A stretch of DNA of 64,000 nucleotides from Cohnella fermenti (lineage in GTDB: Bacteria > Bacillota > Bacilli > Paenibacillales > Paenibacillaceae), in NCBI RefSeq assembly GCF_004801405.1, contig NZ_SSOB01000027.1:48062-112061 (forward strand), given 5' to 3'. The notes beneath the pieces were generated by a model, which saw only the letters and a program-made list of their open reading frames with translations, was not told the origin of the DNA and made no database searches. Positions within the stretch are counted from its first letter, which is position 1. The number at the start of each line of letters is the position of its first letter. Positions 42,969 to 52,108 of the stretch are shown piece after piece. The position numbers and the translations under genes are program-made.

Positions 42969-43822
42969 TCAGAATGCTCGTAGCCGACGATGAGCGGATA
43001 ATTCGCGACGGGATCGTGAACATCGTCGATTGGACGGAGCATGGCATCGAGGTGGTCGGCGCGGCGGCGGACGGCATGCTGGCCAAGACGATGTACGAGG
43101 CGAAGCAACCGGATATCGTCGTGACCGACATTCGCATGCCGAAGCTGGAAGGCTTGGAGCTGCTGCGCGCCATCCGCGAGGACGGCCGGGATGTGAAGGT
43201 GATCATTCTGAGCGGGTACGAGGACTTCAAGTATGCGCAGGAAGCGATTCGGCTCGGCGCCTCCGATTACCTGCTCAAGCCGATCATGCCCGACTCGCTG
43301 GTGGCCGCCGTGCTGGACGTCAAGGAGGAGCTGGAGCGGCAGCGGCGGCAGCTTGCGGAGCTGGAGCGGCTGCGGACATACGAAGCGGCGGCCCGCGATG
43401 CGCGAACCGAGAACGCGGAAGGAGGCGGGACGGCCCCGCCGTCCTCCGGCGGGGAACCGGCAGACGGGGAGCCGGCACAGGGGGAGTCGGCGGGCGGAGG
43501 GGAGCGCTGGCTGGAAGCGACGCTCGCTTACCTGCGCGAGCATTACGACGAGCCGCTCAGCCTGAAGAAGCTGGCCGACATCGCGTATCTGTCGCCGAAC
43601 TACGTCTGCAGCCTGTTCAAGGACGCGATGGGGCAGAACATCAGCGAATATCTGGCGGAGCTGCGGGTCGAGAAGGCAAAGGAGCTGCTGGAGGAGGAGA
43701 ATGGAATCAAAGCGTACGAGGTGGCGCAGCGCGTCGGCTATTCGGACAGCCGCTACTTCAACCGATTGTTCAAGCGGTATACCGGCTACAATCTATCCGA
43801 CTATCGCGCCCGGCGGAGGTAG
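42965..43822 (+). CDS. YesN-type response regulator with AraC-like output, second system
   Basis: A 285-residue regulator: receiver domain (1-118; Asp54 in DIVVTDIRMPKLEG, Lys in DYLLKP), a short Gly/Glu/Pro-rich linker (150-180) and two AraC helix-turn-helix units (SLKKLADIAYLSPNYVCSLFKDAMG and AYEVAQRVGYSDSRYFNRLFKRYTG). It lacks the long middle domain of the regulator at 18332. The ATG overlaps the kinase stop (ATGA). It presumably controls the importer/GH88 operon upstream and the lyase. Confidence 0.9.
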   Translation: MIRMLVADDERIIRDGIVNIVDWTEHGIEVVGAAADGMLAKTMYEAKQPDIVVTDIRMPKLEGLELLRAIREDGRDVKVIILSGYEDFKYAQEAIRLGASDYLLKPIMPDSLVAAVLDVKEELERQRRQLAELERLRTYEAAARDARTENAEGGGTAPPSSGGEPADGEPAQGESAGGGERWLEATLAYLREHYDEPLSLKKLADIAYLSPNYVCSLFKDAMGQNISEYLAELRVEKAKELLEEENGIKAYEVAQRVGYSDSRYFNRLFKRYTGYNLSDYRARRR

Positions 43823-43862
43823 CCGGGCGGCCGTCTGACACAATCCGCCAACCGTTCTGCCG

Positions 43863-43891
43863 TTGTCACGGCTGCTGCTCTCCGATAAGAT
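43863..43891 (+). promoter_or_regulatory. Sigma-A-type promoter before the exonuclease gene
   Basis: TTGTCA (43863-43868), 17 bases, TAAGAT (43886-43891). Confidence 0.6.
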
Positions 43892-43942
43892 AGAGAGGAA
43901 GCGCTGAGCCGCAACCTTAAGGAGAATGGACGGTAATCTCGA

Positions 43943-44812
43943 ATGAACGACAACAAAATTTTGATCGTGGACGGAATGGCGCTGCTGTTCCGGGCATATT
44001 TCGCCCAATCCTACAGCGCGAGAAGGACGCCGGACGGGACGCCGACGAATGCGATCTACGGCTTCCTCCAATACCTGTTCGATACGGTGAACGAGTTCCG
44101 GCCGACGCACGTCGTGTGCTGCTGGGATATGGGAAGCAAGACGTTCCGCACGGATATGTATACGGGGTACAAGGCCAATCGGCCGGACGCACCGGATGAC
44201 CTCGTTCCGCAGTTCTCCCTCGTGAAGGACGTCGTCGCCGCGCTCGGCATCCCGAATCTCGGCATCGAGGGCTATGAGGCGGACGATTGCATCGGCACGC
44301 TGGCGACCCGACTGTGCGAGCAAGGCTGCGTCTACGTGCTGACGGGCGACCACGATATGCTTCAGCTTGTCTCGGAGCGGGTGCATGTCGTCATCATGAA
44401 GAAGGGCCGCAACAATTATGCGGTGTACGACCTGGCTTTCCTTAAGGAGGATAAGGGGGTTCTCCCGTTCCAGATCATCGAGCTGAAGGGTCTTACGGGT
44501 GACACGAGCGACAATTATCCGGGCGTGAAGGGCATCGGGGAGAAAACAGCGCTGAAGCTGCTTCTGGAGTACGAGTCGATCGACGGCATTCTGGCGAATC
44601 TCTCTTCGTTGTCCGCGAGCATCAAGGCGAAGATCGAGAATGATCTGGAGATGCTGCATCTCTCGCGCACGCTTGCCCGGATTCATATCGACAGCCCGGT
44701 CGAGTGCGTTCTGGACGATTGCCTGTGGAACGTCCCGTTTGATGCCGCAAGGCCCCTCTTCGACCGGTACCGTCTGACGAGCCTTCTGAGCATGATCGAA
44801 TCGGCAAGCTGA
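43943..44812 (+). CDS. ypcP: YpcP-type 5'-3' exonuclease
   Basis: A 289-residue flap/5'-3' nuclease equal to the N-terminal domain of DNA polymerase I, as a stand-alone protein (B. subtilis YpcP/ExoIX-like). Metal-binding acidic residues are in LIVDGMALLFRAYF, VVCCWDMGSKTFRT, EGYEADDCIGTLA, YVLTGDHDMLQLV and GLTGDTSDNYPGVKGIGEKTALKLL (helix-hairpin-helix). Role: removal of RNA primers and flaps. AAGGAG lies 17 bases before this ATG and just before a six-codon reading frame (43926) whose stop overlaps the ATG, so translation might be coupled to it. Confidence 0.88.
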   Translation: MNDNKILIVDGMALLFRAYFAQSYSARRTPDGTPTNAIYGFLQYLFDTVNEFRPTHVVCCWDMGSKTFRTDMYTGYKANRPDAPDDLVPQFSLVKDVVAALGIPNLGIEGYEADDCIGTLATRLCEQGCVYVLTGDHDMLQLVSERVHVVIMKKGRNNYAVYDLAFLKEDKGVLPFQIIELKGLTGDTSDNYPGVKGIGEKTALKLLLEYESIDGILANLSSLSASIKAKIENDLEMLHLSRTLARIHIDSPVECVLDDCLWNVPFDAARPLFDRYRLTSLLSMIESAS

Positions 44813-44884
44813 CGAATGCATAACGCCGGTATACGACCCGAGCTCCAACCGTTCGACTCTCGTCGACTCCGTCCGCCGTCTTCG

Positions 44885-44908
44885 GCCTCGGGGCCTTCGA
44901 GGGTTTTT
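44885..44908 (+). terminator. Short hairpin with T run after the exonuclease gene
   Basis: CCTCG-gggcctt-CGAGG followed by GTTTTT. Confidence 0.6.
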
Positions 44909-44935
44909 GCCGCACGTGGAGCGCGACTGCTGCAA

Positions 44936-44944
44936 TGCTATAAT
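44936..44944 (+). promoter_or_regulatory. Extended -10 promoter of the xylanase gene
   Basis: TGcTATAAT, 148 bases before the start codon, giving a long leader. In the leader GAAGCGCTTACA (45024-45035) is a partial cre-like site that may bind CcpA. Confidence 0.55.
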
Positions 44945-45091
44945 TTCTAGGGAACAAACCATAGTTTGTCAGGTTTAGCTTGCCTTCCGAAGCCTTCATA
45001 ATAGGGAGCAATACGAATTTGGTGAAGCGCTTACAAATGGGCGGAAGCAAATTCGTGAATCTATTATCTGGCATCAGGGAGGAGTAGAGAG

Positions 45092-48000
45092 ATGCGGAGA
45101 AGGATGAAGGCCGTCATCGCCTTGCTGCTTAGCGCAGCGCTTGTCGTGCCCGCCGCTTGGGGAGCGCGGGAGGCGGATGCGGCGGAGACCGGGGATACGG
45201 TCATGAGCGCAAGCTTCGACAGCGGCACGGACAATTGGTTCAAGCGGGGCACCGAGACGGTAGCGCAGGCGACAACGACCGCGCAGAGCGGAGCGGGAAG
45301 CCTGCTGACGACAGGACGAACGTCGGACTGGAACGGTCCGGGCGTGAGCGCGAACGAGCTTGTTCCGGGCGCGACGTACGATTTCTCGATTTACGCGAAG
45401 CTGAAGGAAGGAACGACCGGGGCGGAGACGCTTGTGCTGACGATCAATCAGCAGAACGCGGCGGATACCAGCAAGCAGTATGCCTGGGTCGCCAACGCTT
45501 CTGTCACGGCCGATGCCTGGGTCAAGCTGCAGGGGGAACTGACGCTCGAATCGGATGCGACCGGCTTCCAGATTTATGTGCAATCTTCGACGAGCGCAAC
45601 GGTCGATTATTATGTCGATACGTTCGCGGTGAAGCTCGTTGCGCTGCCCGATACGGAATCGGACCCGGTCGTTAAGGTGCCGGTCGTCGTGTACCACAAG
45701 GTGAACCAGACGCTGGAGTCGGGCAACGACTACCAGGTGAGCGCCGCCATGTTCGCCACGCAGATGAAGTACCTGGACGATAACGGCTACACGACGCTGT
45801 CCGCGAACGAATACGCCGATATTATGAACGGCGAGGCGGAGGCACCGGATAACCCGATTCTGCTCACGTTCGACGACGGCACGCCGGACTTCTACACGAA
45901 CGCGTGGCCGGTGCTGCAGCAGTACGGCATGAAGGCGACGCTGTTCATCGTGTCCGATTGGATCGGCGAGAACAAGTACGGGATGACGCTGCAGCAGTTG
46001 CAGACGCTCGCGGACGATCCCAACCTCGACTTGGAAAATCATACAAAGACGCACACCGACCTGACAACGATGGAGGATGAGGCTGCGCGTGATGACATCG
46101 TCGCCGCCGGCGACTTTCTGGAGGGAGTAACAGGCAAGCAGTCTGCGCTGCTCGCTTACCCCTATGGAGCTTACAACGCGGATGTCGCGGCGGCGGCCGA
46201 GGAAGCGGGCATCGAGTTCGCCTTCAAGGTGGGCGGCAGCATCACGACGCCTGCGGAAGACAAGTATGGGCTTGGCCGGCAGATGATGGTCGTTGCCGAC
46301 ACATTGGCAACATTCGCCGCGAAGATCGGAGGACCTGCTCCGAGCGATGCGAGGACAAGCTCGGGCAATGTCGTGCTGTCGCAGAGCTTCGAGGACGATC
46401 TGACAGGCGGCTGGGAGAATATGAGCTGGGCCGGCGAGGGCGCGGTGAGCGTCTCGTCCGATGTGGCGTCTGAAGGGACGAAGTCGCTCAAGTTCAGCGG
46501 TCGGGACTCGCGAGCCAGCAGCGTGCTGAAGAGCATGACCGGCCTCATGCTTCCGGGACGCACCTACGATCTGTCGTTGAAGGTGCGGCTTGGCGAAGGA
46601 ACGGATGAGCTGCATCTCGGCTCCAACGTGGAAGCGGCATCCCTGGACAACAAGTATCCTTGGCTTGTCGGCAACCAGACGGTCACGGCCGACGGCTGGA
46701 CCACGTTCGCGCTCGAAGGCTACGAAGTGCCGGAGGACGCGACGGCGGTGACGATCTGGTTGGAATCGTCGAGCTCGTCCACCTCGACGGCCGATATCTA
46801 CATCGATGAGGTTGTGCTCACGGACGTAACGCCGGACGGCTTCACGGAGGACTTCGAGAACGGAATCGGCAATTGGACGCGCCGGTTCGGCAGCAGCGAT
46901 GTGGCGATCAGCGATGCGGCGAACCATACGGACGGCGGTCAATACAGCTTGCTGACGACCGTCTCACAGCAGTACGACGGCCCTATTCTGGACATTCTCG
47001 GCGGCATGCACGCCGGCAACAAGATCACCCTGTCCGGGTGGGTTCGCATGGCGGAGGGGCAAGCTTCGACCATCCTGCGCATCTCGGTGCAGTCCGGGGA
47101 CAGCACGTTCACGAACGTATCCGCGAACGCAACGGTGACCTCGGACGGCTGGACGCAGCTTAGCGGCACATTCACGCTGTCGGCGGCTCCGACTGTGCTG
47201 AAGGTGTACGTGGAAGCGGCCAACGCTCCTGACGAGGCTCGTTCGTTCTATCTGGACGACTTCGTGTTGGCTTATGACGAGGCGGTCGAAGGACCGCTGC
47301 CGGCGCAGACGGATCTGGATCAATTGAAGGAGCTGTATGCCGACTACTTCAAGATCGGCGCGGCCGTCGAGCAGGCGCAGATCGAAGGCAGCGCGAAGGA
47401 CCTGCTCGACCTTCATTACAATTCGCTCGTCTCCGAGAACTCCATGAAGCCGGGCTCGCTTAACCCGTCAGAGGACGTCTGGAACTGGACGGCCGCGGAC
47501 AAGGTGGCGAATTACGCCAAGGAGAATGAGCTTGACCTGCGGCTGCACACGCTCGCCTGGCATTCCCAGGCGGCCGAATGGATGTTCAAGGACTCTTCGG
47601 GCGAAGCTCTCGCTGCAACGGAAGAGAACAAGGAGCTCGTGCTGGAGCGCCTGGAGACGTACATTCGCACCGTTGCGGGGCATATGAAGACGCTGGGCGT
47701 CGATATTCAATCGGTGGATGTCGTCAACGAGGTTATCGACGAAGGCCAGGCGGACGGCATGCGGAGAAGCGAGTGGTACCGGCTTACCGGCACGGACTTC
47801 ATCAAGACGGCATTCGAGGTTGCACACGAGGAATTGCCGGACGCCAAGCTGTACATCAACGACTACAATACCCATGACCCGAAGAAACGCGATTTTCTGT
47901 ACAATTTGGTTACAAGCTTGAAGGGTGAAGGCGTGCCGATCGACGGCGTCGGCCATCAGACGCATATCAATATCAGCGGACCTTCCATTCAGCAGATATC

Positions 48001-50644
48001 CGATTCGATTCGCAAGTTCGGGGAGGCCGGCTTCGACAACCAGATCACCGAGCTGGACGTGTCCGTCTATACGGACAGCGGGACGAAGTACGACGAGGGA
48101 GAGATTCCCGAAGCGATTCTGGTCAAGCAGGGCTACCGGTACAAGGAGCTGTTCAAGGAGCTTGTGCGCCTCGACGAGCTCGGTCGGACGGAGGCCAATC
48201 CGGAGGGCTGGATCAGCAATGTGACGTTGTGGGGCATCTCCGACGATCATACGTGGCTGACGAATATGTCGAGCAATCCGCGTACGGACGCCCCGTTCCC
48301 GTTCGACTATCGTCATCAGGCCAAATATGCGTACTGGGGCATGGTCGAAGCGGTCAAGACGCTCAGCCCGTCCATGCTGCCGATCTCGCCGAAGGCGGCG
48401 ACGACAGCCAAGGGAACGCCGACCGGCGCATCCGACACTGTCTGGAATACCGTTCCTGCGATTAGCACCGAGGCGAGCGGAACGCTTGCAGCTTCGGTGA
48501 AGACGCTGTGGGACGAGAGCTATCTGTACGTGCGGGTTGCCGTGTCGGATGCGACGGTGACCGCTACCGATCAGATCGAGCTGTTCGTAGATGACGGCAA
48601 TATGGTCAAAAGCACCTTCGCAAGGGGAGCGGCAGCAACCTCCGAGACGACGGGCGGGTACGTGCTGGAGACGGCCGTTCCGCTTGAAGGAACGCTCGGC
48701 CGGCAAGTCAAATTCGACGTTCGGATCACCGACCAAGGAATCAATGACGGCTCCGAGCAAGGCGGCAACGGCGTCATCGTCTCCTGGAGCGATCCGCGCA
48801 GCGCCCAGGACAGCGACAGCGAAGGGTACGGAACGCTGACGTATATTGACGCGGTCAAGCTGGGCATCGCCCTTCGCGGGACGCCTGAAGTGGACGGCGA
48901 GCTGGACGGAGTCTGGGCCGATGCGCCGACTTACACGACGGATGTCGTTGTTGAGCAGAGCGGAGGCGCAGAGGCGAAGGCCGAATTCCGCGCGCTGTGG
49001 GATTCGCAGTACCTGTACGTGTACGCCGTCGTGACCGACAGCATGCTGAGCGATGCGATCTCGAACGCGTGGGAACAGGATTCGGTGGAGATTTTTGTCG
49101 ACCAGAACAACGGCAAGACGAGCAGCTACGAGGAGGACGACGGGCAATACCGCATCAATTACAAGAACGTGAAGTCCGTCGGCGGCCATGCCAGCCAGAG
49201 CAATTATACGTCCGCGACGAAGCTGACCGACGGCGGCTACATCGTCGAGGCGGCGATTGCGCTCGATACGATTGCACCGGTTGCCGGAACGCTGATCGGC
49301 TTCGATCTGCAGGTCAACAACGACCAGAACGGCGGAACGCGCGACAGCGTCTTCATCTGGAGCGACCCGACCGGTCAATCGTACATGAACACGTCCCGGT
49401 TCGGCGTCCTGGAGCTGAAGGACAGCGATACGACGACGAATCCCGGCACCGATCCGGGCACGAGCCCGGGAACTTCCCCGAGCGCGACGAATCCGGCCTC
49501 GACCGATCCGATCGCGGTCAAGACGGACGGGAACGGGAAGGCGACGGCGACCGTCGGAGCGGAGGCGTTCAAGGCTGCGCTGAACAAGGCAAAGGACGGT
49601 CTCCTCTCGTTCGACATTCCGGTTCCGGCCGATATCAAGTCGGTTGTCGCCAAGCTGCCGGCGGAGGAGCTGAAGGCGGCCGCCAAGGCGGGGGCCAAGA
49701 CGATTGCGATCGGCAGCGGGCTCGCCAAGCTGATCCTTCCGATCGAGCTGCTCATCGGCACGGGCACGGATGACGCGGAAGTAACGGTCAGCCGCGTGGA
49801 TGCTTCCTCGTTGCCGGTGTTGTCAGGAGCAGCTCTCGGAGGAGCAGCCGTCTATGACTTTGCTCTGAGCGTCGACGGCAAGACGGTCGGAAGCTTCGGC
49901 GACAATCGCACGGTTCGGATCGATCTTCCGTACACGCTGCCTTCGGGAGCCCGCGCGCCGCAGGTTGTAGTCTACTATGTCTCGGAGTCCGGGCAGGCGG
50001 AGGTCGTGAAGAACGGACGCTACGATGCCGCGACCGGCACCGTAAGTTTCAGGACCGGCCACTTCAGTCAGTATGCTGTAGCGACGGCAGCCGTTGGCTT
50101 CACGGATTTGGATCGTGCGGCTTGGGCGAGCGACAGCATTGTGGGGCTGGCGGCCCGCGGCATCGTGAAGGGAGTGTCCGACACTGCCTACGCCCCAGGG
50201 GCAAAAGTAACGAGAGCCGAGTTCGCGCAGTTGCTCGTCCGTGCGTTCGATCTGCAGGCCGCGTCGGGGACGGCGGTTGAGTTCAAAGACGTCAAGGCAG
50301 GCGCCTGGTATGTTGAGGCGATAGCGACGGCGCAAAGCCTTGGCATTGTGCAAGGCAAGCCTGACGGCACGTTCGGCGTGGAGGACGAGATCACGCGGCA
50401 GGATATGGCCGTCATGCTCTACCGCGCCTTGAACGCAGCCGGCTTGGGACTTGCGCCAACCGGCGAGACCGTTGCCTTCGGCGACGGCTCCTCGATCGCC
50501 GGCTATGCGCAAGAGGCGGCAGCGGCGCTGGCTGCGGCCGGCGTCGTGACCGGCTTGCCGGACGGCAGCTTCGCGCCGCTCGCAAGCGCCGACCGCGCGC
50601 AGGCGGCGGTCATGCTCGATCGTCTGCTGCAGGCGATCGAATAA
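45092..50644 (+). CDS. SLH-anchored CE4 deacetylase - GH10 xylanase with multiple CBMs
   Basis: A 1850-residue surface enzyme. Signal peptide (1-30); CBM4/9-like module (37-180); NodB polysaccharide deacetylase CE4 (about 192-413; metal Asp in LTFDDGTPDFY, His pair in HTKTHTDL, YPYGAYN); two more CBM4/9/22-like modules (427-580, 585-725); GH10 xylanase (740-1092; SLVSENSMKPG, acid/base Glu in DVVNEVIDEG near 880, nucleophile in ITELDVSVY near 985); two CBM9-type modules (1100-1443); Thr/Pro/Gly linker (1450-1471); a beta-rich domain (1473-1660); three SLH domains (1668-1850). It should deacetylate and cleave xylan at the cell surface. Monocistronic with a strong terminator. GGAGGAG precedes the ATG. 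Confidence 0.93.
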   Translation: MRRRMKAVIALLLSAALVVPAAWGAREADAAETGDTVMSASFDSGTDNWFKRGTETVAQATTTAQSGAGSLLTTGRTSDWNGPGVSANELVPGATYDFSIYAKLKEGTTGAETLVLTINQQNAADTSKQYAWVANASVTADAWVKLQGELTLESDATGFQIYVQSSTSATVDYYVDTFAVKLVALPDTESDPVVKVPVVVYHKVNQTLESGNDYQVSAAMFATQMKYLDDNGYTTLSANEYADIMNGEAEAPDNPILLTFDDGTPDFYTNAWPVLQQYGMKATLFIVSDWIGENKYGMTLQQLQTLADDPNLDLENHTKTHTDLTTMEDEAARDDIVAAGDFLEGVTGKQSALLAYPYGAYNADVAAAAEEAGIEFAFKVGGSITTPAEDKYGLGRQMMVVADTLATFAAKIGGPAPSDARTSSGNVVLSQSFEDDLTGGWENMSWAGEGAVSVSSDVASEGTKSLKFSGRDSRASSVLKSMTGLMLPGRTYDLSLKVRLGEGTDELHLGSNVEAASLDNKYPWLVGNQTVTADGWTTFALEGYEVPEDATAVTIWLESSSSSTSTADIYIDEVVLTDVTPDGFTEDFENGIGNWTRRFGSSDVAISDAANHTDGGQYSLLTTVSQQYDGPILDILGGMHAGNKITLSGWVRMAEGQASTILRISVQSGDSTFTNVSANATVTSDGWTQLSGTFTLSAAPTVLKVYVEAANAPDEARSFYLDDFVLAYDEAVEGPLPAQTDLDQLKELYADYFKIGAAVEQAQIEGSAKDLLDLHYNSLVSENSMKPGSLNPSEDVWNWTAADKVANYAKENELDLRLHTLAWHSQAAEWMFKDSSGEALAATEENKELVLERLETYIRTVAGHMKTLGVDIQSVDVVNEVIDEGQADGMRRSEWYRLTGTDFIKTAFEVAHEELPDAKLYINDYNTHDPKKRDFLYNLVTSLKGEGVPIDGVGHQTHINISGPSIQQISDSIRKFGEAGFDNQITELDVSVYTDSGTKYDEGEIPEAILVKQGYRYKELFKELVRLDELGRTEANPEGWISNVTLWGISDDHTWLTNMSSNPRTDAPFPFDYRHQAKYAYWGMVEAVKTLSPSMLPISPKAATTAKGTPTGASDTVWNTVPAISTEASGTLAASVKTLWDESYLYVRVAVSDATVTATDQIELFVDDGNMVKSTFARGAAATSETTGGYVLETAVPLEGTLGRQVKFDVRITDQGINDGSEQGGNGVIVSWSDPRSAQDSDSEGYGTLTYIDAVKLGIALRGTPEVDGELDGVWADAPTYTTDVVVEQSGGAEAKAEFRALWDSQYLYVYAVVTDSMLSDAISNAWEQDSVEIFVDQNNGKTSSYEEDDGQYRINYKNVKSVGGHASQSNYTSATKLTDGGYIVEAAIALDTIAPVAGTLIGFDLQVNNDQNGGTRDSVFIWSDPTGQSYMNTSRFGVLELKDSDTTTNPGTDPGTSPGTSPSATNPASTDPIAVKTDGNGKATATVGAEAFKAALNKAKDGLLSFDIPVPADIKSVVAKLPAEELKAAAKAGAKTIAIGSGLAKLILPIELLIGTGTDDAEVTVSRVDASSLPVLSGAALGGAAVYDFALSVDGKTVGSFGDNRTVRIDLPYTLPSGARAPQVVVYYVSESGQAEVVKNGRYDAATGTVSFRTGHFSQYAVATAAVGFTDLDRAAWASDSIVGLAARGIVKGVSDTAYAPGAKVTRAEFAQLLVRAFDLQAASGTAVEFKDVKAGAWYVEAIATAQSLGIVQGKPDGTFGVEDEITRQDMAVMLYRALNAAGLGLAPTGETVAFGDGSSIAGYAQEAAAALAAAGVVTGLPDGSFAPLASADRAQAAVMLDRLLQAIE

Positions 50645-50763
50645 GGGCGGCGAGCGCCTGCACGCACGAATTCGTGCAAAGCGCGTAAGACACACATGAA
50701 AGCGTGCAAGCGCGCAAGACACGCAGGAATGAATGCAAGGTCGCAAGCGCGCAAGCACGCTCA

Positions 50764-50815
50764 AACAAGCCCAAAACGGCCGCTCCTGATGGGAGTCGGC
50801 CGTTTTGGGCTTGTT
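50764..50815 (+). terminator. Very long perfect terminator hairpin after the xylanase gene
   Basis: A perfect 19-bp stem: arms 50764-50782 and 50797-50815 around a 14-base loop, with A-rich left and T-rich right flanks. Confidence 0.85.
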
Positions 50816-50851
50816 CTATTGAGAAGAATGGCTTCGAGCTGCTCAACCGTC

Positions 50852-51165
50852 CCCAAGCATCGCCGCATGATGCCCCAAGATGAGTTGTGGTTACTCAACT
50901 AGCCCCAAACAGCGTCGCATGGAGCCCCAAGATGAGTCGTGGTGACTCAACGGTCCCCGAACAGCACCGCATAGAGCCACCAGATGAGTCGTGGTGACTC
51001 AACTAGCCCCAAGCATCGCCGCATGGTGCCCCAAGATGAGTCGTGGTGACTCAACCGTCCCTGAACAGCGACGCATAGAGCCTCCAGATGAGTAATGGTT
51101 ACTCAACTAGCCCCAAGCATCGCCGCATGGAGCCCCAAGATGAGTCGTGGTGACTCAACTGCACC
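50852..51165. repeat. Phased palindrome array, family D (TGAGTC-GTGGT-GACTCA), six copies at exactly 52 bp
   Basis: Cores begin at 50881, 50933, 50985, 51037, 51089 and 51141, always 52 apart. Most read TGAGTCGTGGTGACTCA; the fifth is TGAGTAATGGTTACTCA, where both arms changed together and still pair. Linkers alternate between a CCCCAAGCATCGCCGCATGG type and a CCCCGAACAGCACCGCATAG type, so the full repeat is 104 bases. The stretch 50645-51260 holds no gene: after the stop codon it has short GCAAGCGCGCAAG-type repeats, the terminator, this array, and about 95 bases without obvious signals. Confidence 0.9.
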
Positions 51166-51260
51166 CATGCACCCATCATACCGGCACGAACATCAGCACT
51201 TAAGTAACTATTGTTTAGCTGAGCCTCCACGCGCCTGTGGCCACTTGAGAGGAGTCGCGC

Positions 51261-51524
51261 CTATTGCTCGCTGTGAGTCGGATGGTCGCCGGGGTATTCG
51301 CGCTCGAGGCCGGCGTGCAGCTCCCGGTTCTCGTAGGTGAACGCGCTCAGCGGATGCGCGTCGTCCGTTCGCGGCGCGATCTCCCCGGAACCGGACTCGC
51401 CGGCGCCAAGCTCCATCCCGTACGGACCTTCGGGGAACTCCTCGGGAACGAGCTCGCTGCGCTGCGACCGGACGGTGTCGAGCTCCTCGTCATACGACCG
51501 CTTGTCGCGTCGGAACCAAGGCAT
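51261..51524 (-). CDS. Small acidic protein, function unknown
   Basis: An 87-residue acidic protein beginning MPWFRRDKRSYDEELDTVRS. AAGGAGG lies 10 bases before the ATG at 51524; the open frame that extends upstream is not supported. It contains FPEGPYGMELG and ends in LEREYPGDHPTHSEQ, features of short Bacillales proteins of unknown function. No membrane segment or cysteine. Convergent with nothing; the 256-base gap 51525-51780 upstream holds its promoter region and nothing else clear. Confidence 0.7.
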   Translation of the reverse strand: MPWFRRDKRSYDEELDTVRSQRSELVPEEFPEGPYGMELGAGESGSGEIAPRTDDAHPLSAFTYENRELHAGLEREYPGDHPTHSEQ

Positions 51525-51780
51525 GGAACAACCTCCTTCGTGCTGTTTGTCCGAATTAGGTTGCCCCGCCCGGCTCGTCGCCACTCTTCGCGCAAGCGGA
51601 CCCACGCCGCAGCGGCGGAGCTTCCGCCGTGCCGCTTCGATCGTTCGCCCGCCGCAGCCGCTCTCCGCCAATTGTCGCCATTCGCTGCTCGTTTTCGCTT
51701 TTCCTCGCCGCCGCCCCTCGCTTGCGCCCGTCAACCCGCGTTGTTAGCCTACATAGCGGGGGACTTTTGCCCAGACCAGA

Positions 51781-52077
51781 CTAATCGGTGAAGTGAACGT
51801 CCCCCAGCACCAGGTGCAGGAACGCGCTCAGCTCGGCCGCCGCCTCCTCGTCCACGCGGAAGACGGACTCGATCACGCCATCTTCCTCCAGATCGTCCGC
51901 GGCCAGCACGCCGCTGCGTCCGGACTGCATGTCGATGACCAGCTTCTTGCCGTAGAAGCGGCTCGTCGTGACGATTGCGAGGTCGAATCGGTGCAGCCCG
52001 GGCGTGATGAAGGTCACGAAGCGGGTCGAGGTCATCTCGGTGCTGTCGGACAGGAAGTCGTAATCCTTGAGGTGCAT
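51781..52077 (-). CDS. DUF3055-family protein
   Basis: A 98-residue protein matching the pattern of DUF3055: TRFVTFITPGLHRFDLAIVTTSRFYGKKLVIDMQSGRSGVLAADDLEE, followed by an acidic helix. GAGGAGGAC is 7 bases before the ATG at 52077; the extended frame reads into the nos gene end. No function is known for the family. It is 31 bases after nos on the same strand and could be co-transcribed. Confidence 0.82.
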   Translation of the reverse strand: MHLKDYDFLSDSTEMTSTRFVTFITPGLHRFDLAIVTTSRFYGKKLVIDMQSGRSGVLAADDLEEDGVIESVFRVDEEAAAELSAFLHLVLGDVHFTD

Positions 52078-52108
52078 GCGGAAGTCCTCCTCGAATGGAA
52101 TCGCCGCT

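Noticed and set aside
43926..43946. Six-codon leader ORF before the exonuclease gene
   Set aside because: The ribosome site is only one or two bases from its ATG; too weak to annotate as a gene.
50852..51165. CRISPR array
   Set aside because: Regular 52-base spacing suggests it, but both the core and the linkers repeat, the linkers are not unique spacers, and no cas gene is nearby.
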